A model generated the notes under the pieces. That model saw nothing but the letters and a program-made list of their open reading frames with translations, searched no databases and was not told the origin of the DNA. From Rhizobiaceae bacterium (GTDB lineage Bacteria > Pseudomonadota > Alphaproteobacteria > Rhizobiales > Rhizobiaceae): DNA of 64,000 nucleotides. A program made the position numbers and the translations under genes. Shown piece by piece: positions 43,355-51,093 of the stretch; the stretch's first letter is position 1, and every line of letters starts with the position of its first letter. The DNA is taken from the NCBI GenBank assembly GCA_019635755.1, contig JAHBYW010000001.1:620001-684000 (forward strand), in the 5' to 3' direction.

Positions 43355-43579
43355 ATGAGAACGATCGACATACTGGACACCATCGCCGAGCACGGCGGTG
43401 TGAACCGAGGCGCAGCGGTGTGGGACTGGGCCTCGTTCGAGACCCCTGAGGGAGCCCAGGCCTGCTTCCGGGAGCTGAAGGAGGGCGGCGCATGGATGGG
43501 CGACGGCGTGTACTCCGCTGACCCGGAGAGCAGGAACGAAGATTTCCGCAAGCCGCACTTCATGTGGCGCCGCGACTGA
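43355..43579 (+). CDS. Hypothetical protein of the hairpin-linked gene string (2)
   Basis: 74 residues: MRTIDILDTIAEHGGVNRGAAVWDWASFETPEGAQACFRELKEGG. AGGAAAGG ahead of the ATG. No family recognised. Followed after eight bases by hairpin pair B. Confidence 0.62.
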   Translation: MRTIDILDTIAEHGGVNRGAAVWDWASFETPEGAQACFRELKEGGAWMGDGVYSADPESRNEDFRKPHFMWRRD

Positions 43580-43587
43580 GCGAGGTC

Positions 43588-43652
43588 GGCCGGGATCACT
43601 CCCGGCCTGCCCCCTCCGGAGGTCTCGCACTCGAGGCCTCCGGCGGCGGCAG
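43588..43652 (+). ncRNA. Intergenic double-hairpin element, copy B
   Basis: Hairpin 1: GGCCGGGA-TCAC-TCCCGGCC (43588-43607), perfect. Hairpin 2: CTGCC...GGCAG outer stem with inner CCGGAGGTCTCG / CGAGGCCTCCGG arms around CACT (43607-43652), one wobble pair. The best-formed of the three copies. Confidence 0.65.
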
Positions 43653-43686
43653 AAGCCGACCGACAACCCAGGAAAGGATACTGGAA

Positions 43687-43920
43687 ATGGACTACCCCAC
43701 GATCACCGGATACCACGTCTCGGCGCCTCCCGGCCTGCCGTTCGTCAACGCATCCGTTGACGAGGCCCAGCTCGCGATCGAGCATGCGTTCATGTACTCG
43801 CGCCCCCTCGAGGTGCTGCTGTCCGACGGCAGGCGGCTCTACCTCGACCCCCGGCCGGTCGTCATGCCGACGGCTGACAACGACGGGCGCGACGTCCTCG
43901 AAGACCTAGAAGCAGCGTGA
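43687..43920 (+). CDS. Hypothetical protein of the hairpin-linked gene string (3)
   Basis: 77 residues: MDYPTITGYHVSAPPGLPFVNASVDEAQLAIEHAFMYSRPLEVLLSDGRRLYLDP, acidic C-terminus. AGGAAAGG ahead of the ATG. No family recognised. Confidence 0.62.
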   Translation: MDYPTITGYHVSAPPGLPFVNASVDEAQLAIEHAFMYSRPLEVLLSDGRRLYLDPRPVVMPTADNDGRDVLEDLEAA

Positions 43921-43927
43921 CGGTGTG

Positions 43928-43989
43928 GCCGGGAGCGATCCCGGCTGCCCCCACCCGAGGGCCTTAGGCAGGCCTTCCGGCGGCGGCAG
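43928..43989 (+). ncRNA. Intergenic double-hairpin element, copy C
   Basis: Hairpin 1: GCCGGGA-GCGA-TCCCGGC (43928-43945). Hairpin 2: CTGCCCCCACC ... CCGGCGGCGGCAG with inner GAGGGCCT/AGGCCTTC arms (43945-43989). The GCGA tetraloop and changed inner arms keep pairing while sequence differs from A and B. Confidence 0.6.
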
Positions 43990-44023
43990 CGTAGCCCCCG
44001 ATATGAGAGATGGGAGATCAAGG

Positions 44024-44458
44024 ATGGATACTGAGTCAAACGAAGTGGTCGAGACCCTGCGGTACGACCGCATCCGGCTATACGCGAGCATCGACCGTTC
44101 ACTGCACGACTCCGAGGAGTTGCTCATGGACGCCCTCGAGGTCCTGACGGGCGGCTGGACCGCACGTGACGGCGACGAAGAGGACCGTCTCTACGGCGCC
44201 GAGGCGCACGAGTGGATCGGGGAACGGATGCCTCAGCTGCTCGCCGGGGTGGAGTGGGCGCAGGAGCGTTACGTCGAGCACGGCGGTAACGACCGGGTAG
44301 TCCTGTCGGATGCCGCCTGGGCGATCGCCGAGATCGGCAAGCGGATCGAACGAGCTGCGGCCAAGGCGGCCGAGTACTCGCCGGAACGGGAGGCCGAAGC
44401 GACCGCCGCCGAGGACGCGCGCATGGAGGCGTACGCGAACAGGGGGAGGACGACATGA
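44024..44458 (+). CDS. Hypothetical protein of the hairpin-linked gene string (4)
   Basis: 144 residues, acidic and helical: MDTESNEVVETLRYDRIRLYASIDRSLHDSEELLMDALEVL, C-terminal ERAAAKAAEYSPEREAEATAAEDARMEAY. No family recognised. Stop overlaps the next ATG (ATGA). Confidence 0.62.
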   Translation: MDTESNEVVETLRYDRIRLYASIDRSLHDSEELLMDALEVLTGGWTARDGDEEDRLYGAEAHEWIGERMPQLLAGVEWAQERYVEHGGNDRVVLSDAAWAIAEIGKRIERAAAKAAEYSPEREAEATAAEDARMEAYANRGRTT

Positions 44459-44709
44459 AACTGGGATGGACAGACGAGATGTACCGGGTCGAGCGTGTCC
44501 GCGCACACAAGAGGGTCCTGAGCGGTCACATGAGCCACCCCGAGATCGCCGCGGCCTTGGGCGTCTCGGTCGCGAGCCTGCGGTCCTACTCGCGCGATCC
44601 GGACTCGCCGCACTACAGGGCGATCCCGGAGGCGACGCTGGCGCGGCTGCATGCCCTGACGCTCTCCCGGCTCGAGCAGACTCTGGAGGTGTACCGTGCA
44701 GCAGCGTAG
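44455..44709 (+). CDS. Small helix-turn-helix protein
   Basis: 84 residues with a resolvase/XRE-like HTH: MSHPEIAAALGVSVASLRSYSRDP at 25-48, followed by a helical tail. Likely a DNA-binding regulator of the element; possible targets are the palindromes at 42943, 44958 and 45013. Overlaps both neighbours. Confidence 0.6.
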   Translation: MKLGWTDEMYRVERVRAHKRVLSGHMSHPEIAAALGVSVASLRSYSRDPDSPHYRAIPEATLARLHALTLSRLEQTLEVYRAAA

Positions 44710-44959
44710 GACCCCGCCGCCCGTCCGGAGACACGCGATCCCGATGACCGGGGGCAACGATGCCCCGCCTGCGGAGCCGTTGGTCCGCTGGATCAAGTGG
44801 TTCGTGACCCCCGACGGCCGGGTCGGCTCCCGGCCGGGGCCTCCGGACTCGATGATGCGGGTCCGTCCTCTGCCCGGGTTCGTGCCGGCCGGCACGCCCG
44901 AGGAAGCCCGGCAGCGGGTGGAAGCGGAAGCCGAGGCCGCAGGCCGGACGGCGGCGTAG
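44696..44959 (+). CDS. Hypothetical protein, 87 residues
   Basis: GTG start with GGAGGT six bases upstream, inside the end of the HTH gene. Pro/Arg-rich: WIKWFVTPDGRVGSRPGPPDSMMRVRPLPGFVPAGTPEEARQRVEAEAEAAG. No family recognised. Confidence 0.5.
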   Translation: MQQRRTPPPVRRHAIPMTGGNDAPPAEPLVRWIKWFVTPDGRVGSRPGPPDSMMRVRPLPGFVPAGTPEEARQRVEAEAEAAGRTAA

Positions 44960-45032
44960 ACAGACATGTCAGTTGACGATGTGCGGCCGGGGCGATAACC
45001 CGGCCGTCGCGTTTGACAGATATGTCTGATCG
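44958..45032. promoter_or_regulatory. Paired operator-like palindromes flanking a hairpin
   Basis: AGACAGACATGTCAG (44958-44972) and TTGACAGATATGTCTGATCG (45013-45032) are inverted relatives around the core GACATRTC, on either side of a GGCCGGG/CCCGGCC hairpin (44985-45005). The first 15-mer is repeated exactly at 42419-42433. Lies directly upstream of the gene at 45045, so it probably controls it. Confidence 0.5.
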
Positions 45033-45044
45033 TAAGGGACTTGC

Positions 45045-45515
45045 ATGAAGATTGACTGGCCGTCGCGGATCGTGAAGAGGGCCGCTGGCATCGAGGGTGG
45101 CGAGGCACTGCTGCGGTATGCCGAGGACGAGCACGTTCTGCGTGAGATGCGGCGGTACATCCGGCAGCGGCAGCACCCCGTCGTCGCGCTGCAGGGAGCC
45201 CTCATCCCCGACGACCTGCCGGAGGGCGAGCGGCCGGACCCGCCCCTCAATCTCAAGCAGTTGGCGGGGGAGATCGCGGCGTTCGTGTGCGAAAGCGTCC
45301 TGGGCGCCGTACGAGCGTCGGGATCGACACCGACGGTCGACAACCTGATTTTCCGGACCGGTGCCGTGTTCCGGTTTCCGGATCAGATCAAGCGCGGCAA
45401 GGGCGCGCGGGCGAAGCCCGCCCCGGGCGGGGTCGACGTCAGCCTGCTCGACGACGAGGAACTCGAGGCGCTGGCGGAGGCGGTCGCGGCGGAGGTCGGG
45501 CGGCGGGGAGCCTGA
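45045..45515 (+). CDS. Hypothetical protein, 156 residues
   Basis: MKIDWPSRIVKRAAGIEGGEALLRYAEDEHVLREMRRYIRQ at the N-terminus; middle LNLKQLAGEIAAFVCESVLGAVRASG; acidic C-terminus (VSLLDDEELEALAEAVAAEV). Soluble, helical. No family recognised. Preceded by operator-like palindromes. Confidence 0.6.
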   Translation: MKIDWPSRIVKRAAGIEGGEALLRYAEDEHVLREMRRYIRQRQHPVVALQGALIPDDLPEGERPDPPLNLKQLAGEIAAFVCESVLGAVRASGSTPTVDNLIFRTGAVFRFPDQIKRGKGARAKPAPGGVDVSLLDDEELEALAEAVAAEVGRRGA

Positions 45516-45836
45516 CAGAAGCGAGCGGGATCTATCAATTCAGCAGGATGCGCTCGACTTGAGCAGACTACGCATAGCGCAACCCGCAGAATCCGCGACT
45601 CTCTCTATGCGTAGCCGGACGTTCGATACGGAACCAGCGTGAAACGTCCGGTTCAGTACTGCGAATCGAGCAACCTCCGGACCGCCGATAGCTTGGCCCT
45701 GCAGTCGGCACCGGCCGCTGCCAGGCGGCTGATGAACAGGGCAACGTCGGCGGCCGAGTCCTCCCCGCGCGCGGAGCTTGGCCGCGAGCTCCTCGAATCC
45801 TTCCGGCCAACCCCGCCCTCGTCATGAATCCTGCGC
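45516..45836. other. Gene-free spacer with two adjacent long inverted repeats
   Basis: CTACGCATAG (45568-45577) pairs perfectly with CTATGCGTAG (45605-45614), spacer 27. Immediately next, CCGGACGTT (45615-45623) pairs with AACGTCCGG (45643-45651), spacer 19. A 62-codon GTG frame at 45639 lacks a ribosome site and is not called. The repeats could be a recombination or attachment site, or a structured RNA. Confidence 0.5.
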
Positions 45837-46220
45837 CTATGGCCTTGGTACCCGAAAGACCTCGCGCCGCTTGGAGCGGTGCCTCACAAGCGCTCCTCCG
45901 ATCGCCAGCCAGTCGTCTTCCGCGGCTTGGGCGGCCGCCAAGAGAGCGTCGATCAGCGCGTCACGCTCATCGTCGTCCCGCGCGATGGCATGAGCGCACT
46001 CAGCCGGAGTGAGGACCGCGCGGTGGTCGAAGCGACCAATCTCCCGCGCCCGGGACACGAGCAGCGCGCGGACGCGGTCCCTCGCTCCTTCAGCCTCCAG
46101 GACCCGGCGCCCGAGGTTGTAGAAGCCTGGCTCGAGCGTGTCGGTTAGGCGTTCCCGAGCCTCCATGCGGTCACGAGTCTCGGCCATGATGCGGAGGCGG
46201 TCGGAACGAGAGAGGCTCAT
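45837..46220 (-). CDS. Hypothetical protein, 127 residues
   Basis: MSLSRSDRLRIMAETRDRMEARERLTDTLEPGFYNLGRRVLEAEGARDRVRALLVSRAREIG, then LTPAECAHAIARDDDERDALIDALLAAAQAAEDDWLAIGG. Charged, helical, cytoplasmic. No family recognised; last gene that looks element-encoded. Confidence 0.55.
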   Translation of the reverse strand: MSLSRSDRLRIMAETRDRMEARERLTDTLEPGFYNLGRRVLEAEGARDRVRALLVSRAREIGRFDHRAVLTPAECAHAIARDDDERDALIDALLAAAQAAEDDWLAIGGALVRHRSKRREVFRVPRP

Positions 46221-46612
46221 TTGCGCGATACATCATCTCTGGAACGTGGGCAATTTACACTCGCGCCATTGCCCCTTTGACGCGCTTTTGCAGCGGCGGC
46301 GGTCCCTCAGTCACTATCTAACGGCTGCAAGCGACTAGGCACGTCGAACTAAAATTGCTGCGACAGACCTACCTTGGCCTACCTGCAGATGTCGGCGCTG
46401 AACCTCCAACGTCGGCTTTGCGCCCCCAATCCGGCCGTTCGACTGCCTGTGTGACTTCCTGAAGCCGCCGATACCTGTGGCGTAGCAGGGCGCCTGCCGA
46501 TTCCTTCGGCGCATGTTGAATCCAGGCTGGTTCGACACGTTTCGCAACCGGGATGGCGAGTATCGAAAGACAACCGGGCCGCAAGCGCCACGGCAGCGAT
46601 GTCTTAGTGCTC
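46221..46612. other. Gene-free spacer with a dispersed-repeat fragment
   Basis: No gene seen. CCGGCCGTTCGACTGCC (46431-46447) recurs exactly at 63911-63927, and both are followed at similar distance by GCCGA...GGCGTAGC, so the two are diverged copies of a short dispersed element. Confidence 0.5.
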
Positions 46613-47092
46613 TCAGGCTGGCAGCGGCCAAACGCGGGTGAAGCGTTTGCACACCAGCGGCGTATCGAGTGGGTTCTCCACCAACCGATCAGCGTAGTGC
46701 GCCAGCATACGGTCACGCCAGGTCGCGAGAGTGCCATCCCACTCGCCGTAGTCCAAGGCAAACGCCTCATCCACGTCCCGGAAAGGCTGTGTCTTCACCG
46801 ACACAGTCCGGACGATGCAAACAGGATCGTCGTGACCGTCGAGAACAAGGCTCAGATCACCCGGGCGCGGAGGACGCTGGCCGGAGCCATCGAAGTCCGA
46901 AGGCAAGGCGGAGGTCGTTGTCTTCCGACCCGACAGGATCAACTGGGCACCGATATCCGCCGACGCCGCGTCACCACCGATCATCATTGTGTCGTAGAGG
47001 CGCGGCGCCGGGTGCCCCGTCGCTATCTCATTGGCAACGTAGCGTTGCCAGAACGCAAGCGCGCCGGGCGCAAGAGCAGTTTCGGTGTGCAT
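46613..47092 (-). CDS. ASCH domain protein
   Basis: 159 residues. ASCH features: IGAQLILSGRKTTTSALPSDF (the GxKxxT motif) and PGDLSLVLDGHDDPVCIVRTVSVKTQPFRDVDEAFALDYGEWDGTLATWRDRM. ASCH proteins bind RNA or modified nucleosides. Start at 47092 (GGAG eight bases upstream) preferred to 47107. Stand-alone gene downstream of the sensor kinase. Confidence 0.78.
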   Translation of the reverse strand: MHTETALAPGALAFWQRYVANEIATGHPAPRLYDTMMIGGDAASADIGAQLILSGRKTTTSALPSDFDGSGQRPPRPGDLSLVLDGHDDPVCIVRTVSVKTQPFRDVDEAFALDYGEWDGTLATWRDRMLAHYADRLVENPLDTPLVCKRFTRVWPLPA

Positions 47093-47183
47093 TTCGACTG
47101 CTCCCATTTTGCTAGCACATCCCTGGCCACGCGGATGTAGCCCGTGGGGGACAGACGCAAGGACGGACTTGCTGTGTACCGGG

Positions 47184-48725
47184 TCAACAGACCGGGAACG
47201 TCACGACGAACTTGGTCCCGTCGCGTGTATCGATGTCCAGCGTTCCGTCCAGCTGTGCGACAAACCCGTCGATCAGCCGGCTTCCCATTCCTCTCCTCTC
47301 AGCAGTTGAATACCCGGGGCCATCATCTTCGATCACAAGCCGCGCTCTCCTGTCCTCGACGGACAATCTCACGCCGAGACGTCCACTCGTCCTATCGGCG
47401 AACGCATGCTTGAAGGCGTTGGTCACTACCTCGTTGACGAGCAGGCCCAGCGGCATCGCGTGGTCAGGCCCGATCGACAAAGGCTCTATTTGCGTCTCGA
47501 TCATGACGTGGCCGCGAAACCCTTCCGCGACCTCCCTGACCAACCGTTCCAGATACGGAGCTACGTCGACTTGTTCGAACTGGTCGGCACCATAGATCTG
47601 CTCGTGTACGGCAACCATCGCCGCAATCCGGCGGACCATGTCCTCCTTGCGCTCATGGGGGAGCGGCTGCAGGCGAACAAGGGATGAGACGGCCTGGAGG
47701 TTGTTCTTTACGCGATGATGGATCTCGCGCATCAGGAAGTTGTTTCGTTCCAGCGCGTGTTCCAGCGCGACGCGTTTTCCTACGTCCGCCCGAAGCAGGC
47801 GCAGGATCCAGAACATTCCGCCAATGAGCAGCCCCATCAGGGGGACGCCGATCAGCATACCGTCCCGCAGGCTGCGCCAGAAGAAGCCCAGTGCTTCGCC
47901 GCGCTCGATACCCACCAAGGCTACTAGCGGCCAAAGTTCGACCTTGCGATAACCCACGATCCGCGACAGGCCATCAGCTATGGAGGCGGTGTTGTGGTAG
48001 AAACCGCTCGGGCTGGCTGGCAGGTACTGGGTAAAGAGTGGCGTGTCGCCGAGATCGATAGTTTCGGGCAGTTGGGGATGGCGAGCGACCAGCCAACCGT
48101 CTGAGCGGATGACGGAGACGGTCGAGCGAGGTCCCAGTTCCAGCAAGAGCCAGAACTCGTCCATAGCTCGCGTCGGGATAGCAATGCTGGCGGCGCCGTG
48201 GAACGTGCCGCCTCGATTGATCCTGCGAGCGACGACGAAAACCTGTTCCCCGCTCAGGCGTTCCTTCAGCTGCGGTGAGATGACGACCTGCTGCCCGTCG
48301 CGCAGCTTCCGGAAATATTCCCGGTCGGAGACTTGGATTCCCACGGCTTCAGGCACACTGGAGTACCGGAGGCGGCCGGTCTCGTCGTAGACCGAATACT
48401 GGAAACCTTCGGGCAGATTTCCAACCGCGTTGCGGATGTCAGCGATTGCCTCTTCCGCGCTGCTGACCGGCGTGTCACCGAGGGCGGCATCTATCCGCTG
48501 GAGGGCCTGATCACTTGCCTCCATCATCCATTCGATATGTGCCGCAACCACCTGAGCCGATGACATCGCTCGAGCTTCGGCGGCCTGCAAAGCGCTCCTG
48601 TAGTTCTGCCAGATCAAAAGCGCGGCTAGGCCCGCAAACACGGCCAGAATCAGAGCCGCCAACCCGACAGTTGCAGAGGGCGTTGAGATGCGCGCCTGAC
48701 GCGCTAGCTGTTGTTTACTGGTCAC
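47184..48725 (-). CDS. Sensor histidine kinase, HisKA_2/HWE-like, with periplasmic PDC/Cache sensor
   Basis: 513 residues. TM1 about 21-42, a periplasmic sensor of about 240 residues (IADIRNAVGNLPEGFQYSVYDETGRLRY, SDREYFRKLRDGQQVVIS: Cache-type), TM2 about 290-312. The dimerisation segment MREIHHRVKNNLQAVSSLVRLQ holds the phospho-accepting His near 333, and the ATPase part shows LLVNEVVTNAFKHAF and IEDDGPGYS. No response regulator adjoins it. Such kinases often act in general stress or light signalling in Rhizobiales; the ligand is unknown. Confidence 0.88.
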   Translation of the reverse strand: MTSKQQLARQARISTPSATVGLAALILAVFAGLAALLIWQNYRSALQAAEARAMSSAQVVAAHIEWMMEASDQALQRIDAALGDTPVSSAEEAIADIRNAVGNLPEGFQYSVYDETGRLRYSSVPEAVGIQVSDREYFRKLRDGQQVVISPQLKERLSGEQVFVVARRINRGGTFHGAASIAIPTRAMDEFWLLLELGPRSTVSVIRSDGWLVARHPQLPETIDLGDTPLFTQYLPASPSGFYHNTASIADGLSRIVGYRKVELWPLVALVGIERGEALGFFWRSLRDGMLIGVPLMGLLIGGMFWILRLLRADVGKRVALEHALERNNFLMREIHHRVKNNLQAVSSLVRLQPLPHERKEDMVRRIAAMVAVHEQIYGADQFEQVDVAPYLERLVREVAEGFRGHVMIETQIEPLSIGPDHAMPLGLLVNEVVTNAFKHAFADRTSGRLGVRLSVEDRRARLVIEDDGPGYSTAERRGMGSRLIDGFVAQLDGTLDIDTRDGTKFVVTFPVC

Positions 48726-49036
48726 GTTGCGGGACGGCGCTCAGAACCTCGATCGGCGACACGTTAAGGTCGGATGCCTGAAGAGTCTTTCAAAAACCGA
48801 CGCGGCTAGTCACCGCTAGGAAGCTTCCGCCAGGTTGGGCTCAGGCCGGCCCGTGGGCAGTCCTGATTCTGATCCTGGGCGTTCCTATAGCAGTCGACAG
48901 CTTTCGGCACATCGTCCCGACACGCGAACTCTCATCGGGTGCCGTGGCAATCGATCTCGCTATGGCTCGTTGCACTTCCTACGGTCCCTCTTCCGAGCAA
49001 GAATGCAGAAAGGACCAAGCAACCGAGGAGGTGGAA
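48726..49036. other. Divergent intergenic region
   Basis: No gene found between the sensor kinase and the AhpD-like gene. No strong palindrome seen; both promoters should be here. Confidence 0.5.
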
Positions 49037-49615
49037 ATGTTTGTTCGAACGATAGAACCGTCGGAAGCCGAAGGCGAAATCGCGTCCATCTATGACGACG
49101 AGATGGCTTCGATGGGACGCGTGATGGAGGCTACCCGGTGTTGGACAGCCAGGCCTGACATGCTGGCGCCGGTGGAGCACCTATTGCACCAGATCAGAGA
49201 CGGGTTTTCTCTGGGGCTGGTCAATTTCCGCCTGATCACCTTGGTGGCGGCCAAACATGTGCCTTCCAGCTATTGCTCCCACGTCTACTTCAAAGCGCTG
49301 TCCGGCATGATCGGAAGGGAACAGGCGCTGGCCGTGCATCGCGACTATCGCAACGCCGGGCTAACCGAACAGCAAGTGGCCATGCTGGCCTATGCCGAGC
49401 AGATCACGGTCGACGCCTCCCGGATCGACCAGGACATGATCGATTCCCTCCGCTCCGTCGGACTGACCGACCTCAATATCGCCGACATCGCCTTGGCCGC
49501 TTCATTCCGGAACTTCCTGAGCCGATACTTCGATGCGGTTGGAGCCCGGGCCGAGTCCGAGTTTCTGGATGACGACTCCATCGTGCGGAAGGAGCTGTCC
49601 GTCGGCGACCGCTGA
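49037..49615 (+). CDS. AhpD/carboxymuconolactone decarboxylase-like protein (peroxidase-related)
   Basis: 192 residues with the all-helical AhpD fold: LLHQIRDGFSLGLVNFRLITLVAAKHVPSSYCSHVYFKALSGMIGREQALAV, then LTEQQVAMLAYAEQITVDASRIDQDMIDSLRSVGLTD. The active motif keeps YCSHV, a single Cys followed by His, where the full AhpD motif has a CxxC pair, so classical disulfide peroxidase chemistry is doubtful. ATG at 49037 has GAGGAGGT upstream; the longer frame is not coding. Confidence 0.78.
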   Translation: MFVRTIEPSEAEGEIASIYDDEMASMGRVMEATRCWTARPDMLAPVEHLLHQIRDGFSLGLVNFRLITLVAAKHVPSSYCSHVYFKALSGMIGREQALAVHRDYRNAGLTEQQVAMLAYAEQITVDASRIDQDMIDSLRSVGLTDLNIADIALAASFRNFLSRYFDAVGARAESEFLDDDSIVRKELSVGDR

Positions 49616-49934
49616 TCGGCCGAATTGCCGAGAGACCCATTCCATGTCGAGCCGCCGCGCTGGGCTAGAAAACCAACTGGCGGCTCAGAATTCCGATGAT
49701 CTGCTCTTCAAAGGAGCGGCCGCGCTTCATGTCCTGGTCCTCTCAATGGGCCAAAACGTACGGATTAGACCGCAGGGCGCAACCTCAGTCCGGACGAGAC
49801 CCCATCGGAGACGCCGACGCTCCTGATAAGCAGAAGCGGATATTTCCGCCAGTTTGTTCCAGCACAAATACCACGGCATTGCGACAGCGTAGGTTCTCCC
49901 CATCGACAATGATGGATCGAGAAGGAGAACCGAG
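49616..49934. other. nirK leader region
   Basis: No gene seen. Holds the FNR/NnrR-type site at 49854-49867. A GAGAAGGAGA ribosome site precedes nirK. Confidence 0.55.
49854..49867. promoter_or_regulatory. FNR/NnrR-type site upstream of nirK
   Basis: TTGTTCCAGCACAA, in a longer TTTGT/ACAAA inverted repeat, 67 bases before the nirK start. Shares the CCAG centre and TTG...CAA ends with the site at 61442-61455, next to the Crp/Fnr regulator. Expected to activate nirK when nitric oxide and low oxygen are present. Confidence 0.65.
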
Positions 49935-51038
49935 ATGTTCACGCGTCGCCAGGCACTGATGGGAGCGGCGGCCGCCGCCATGCTGGCCGCGATGCCCCCA
50001 ATGGCCGCTTTTGCAAACGAGACCGAGATTGCCGCGCTACCGCGCGAGCAGGTCGCGCTCGTCGCGCCTCCCTTCGTGCACGCGCACAGCCAAGTCGCGC
50101 AGGGCGGGCCGAAGGTGGTCGAGTTCACTATGACCATCGAGGAAAAGCCCGTCGTCATCGACGACGAGGGAACCGTCCTTCAAGGCATGACCTTCGACGG
50201 CTCGATCCCCGGACCGATGATGGTTGTCCACGAGGGCGACTACGTCGAGCTGACGCTAGTGAACCCTGGCAGCAACTCGATGCCGCACAACATCGACTTC
50301 CACGCCGCCACGGGCGCGCTGGGTGGTGGAGCGCTGACCCTCGTCAACCCAGGCGAGCAGGTAAAGCTTCGCTTCAAGGCGACCCGCACTGGCACCTTCG
50401 TCTACCACTGTGCGCCGGAAGGCCCGATGATCCCCTGGCACGTCGTATCCGGCATGAGCGGGACCATCATGATCCTGCCGCGCGATGGCTTGAAGAACGA
50501 AAAGGGCGAGCCGCTGACCTATGACAAGGTCTTCTACGTCGGCGAGAACGACTTCTACATTCCGCGCGACGAGGACGGCAACTTCAAGGCCTATGAGAAC
50601 CACGGCGAAAGCTATGCCGACACGCTCGAGGTGATGAAGGGGCTCGTGCCGACCCACGTCGTCTTCAACGGCGCCAAGGGCGCCCTGACGGGCGACAACG
50701 CCATGAAGGCGAGGGTCGGCGAGACGGTGCTCATCGTCCACAGCCAGGCCAACCGCGACACGCGACCTCACCTGATCGGCGGGCACGGCGACTATGTCTG
50801 GGAAGAAGGCAAGTTCGCCAACCCTCCCGCGAAGGACCTGGAAACCTGGTTCATCAGGGGCGGCTCTGCGGGAGCGGCGCTATACACCTTCCTGCAGCCA
50901 GGCGTGTATGCCTACGTCAACCACAACCTCATCGAGGCGGTGGAACTCGGAGCGACCGCGCATTTCCTGGTCGAGGGTGACTGGAACGACGACCTGATGA
51001 AGCAAGTCGAAGCTCCCGGACCGATTCCCACTCATTGA
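49935..51038 (+). CDS. nirK: Copper-containing nitrite reductase
   Basis: 367 residues; reduces nitrite to nitric oxide in the periplasm. Twin-arginine signal ([26 protein letters not shown]). Ligands visible: type 1 copper His118, Cys159, His169 and Met174 ([26 protein letters not shown]); type 2 copper His123 and His158 plus the His in [13 protein letters not shown]; catalytic Asp121. The Cys-to-His spacing is ten, one longer than in the A. faecalis type, as in Rhodobacter-like NirK. Pseudoazurin at 60925 is the likely electron donor. Confidence 0.97.
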   Translation: MFTRRQALMGAAAAAMLAAMPPMAAFANETEIAALPREQVALVAPPFVHAHSQVAQGGPKVVEFTMTIEEKPVVIDDEGTVLQGMTFDGSIPGPMMVVHEGDYVELTLVNPGSNSMPHNIDFHAATGALGGGALTLVNPGEQVKLRFKATRTGTFVYHCAPEGPMIPWHVVSGMSGTIMILPRDGLKNEKGEPLTYDKVFYVGENDFYIPRDEDGNFKAYENHGESYADTLEVMKGLVPTHVVFNGAKGALTGDNAMKARVGETVLIVHSQANRDTRPHLIGGHGDYVWEEGKFANPPAKDLETWFIRGGSAGAALYTFLQPGVYAYVNHNLIEAVELGATAHFLVEGDWNDDLMKQVEAPGPIPTH

Positions 51039-51048
51039 AACCGCAAAC

Positions 51049-51073
51049 GCGGCCCGGGTTGGACCCGGGCCGC
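51049..51073. terminator. Hairpin between nirK and nirV
   Basis: Perfect 11-bp stem GCGGCCCGGGT-TGG-ACCCGGGCCGC, ten bases past the nirK stop, no T-run. Probably a partial terminator or a stabiliser that keeps nirK message above nirV. Confidence 0.6.
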
Positions 51074-51093
51074 CAACCTCTTCGAGAACGACG

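Noticed and set aside
43242-44023. Repeated spacers considered as a CRISPR array
   Set aside because: The repeats separate real genes of different lengths, are about 340 bases apart and are structured; no spacers or cas genes.
45639-45827. 62-codon GTG frame after the inverted repeats
   Set aside because: No ribosome site, start lies in a hairpin loop, and nothing recognisable in the product.
46502-46530. Possible second att copy of the tRNA-Gln 3' end (GAATCCAGG)
   Set aside because: Only nine bases agree with the tRNA and the following CTTCCCC-type tail is absent; chance match.
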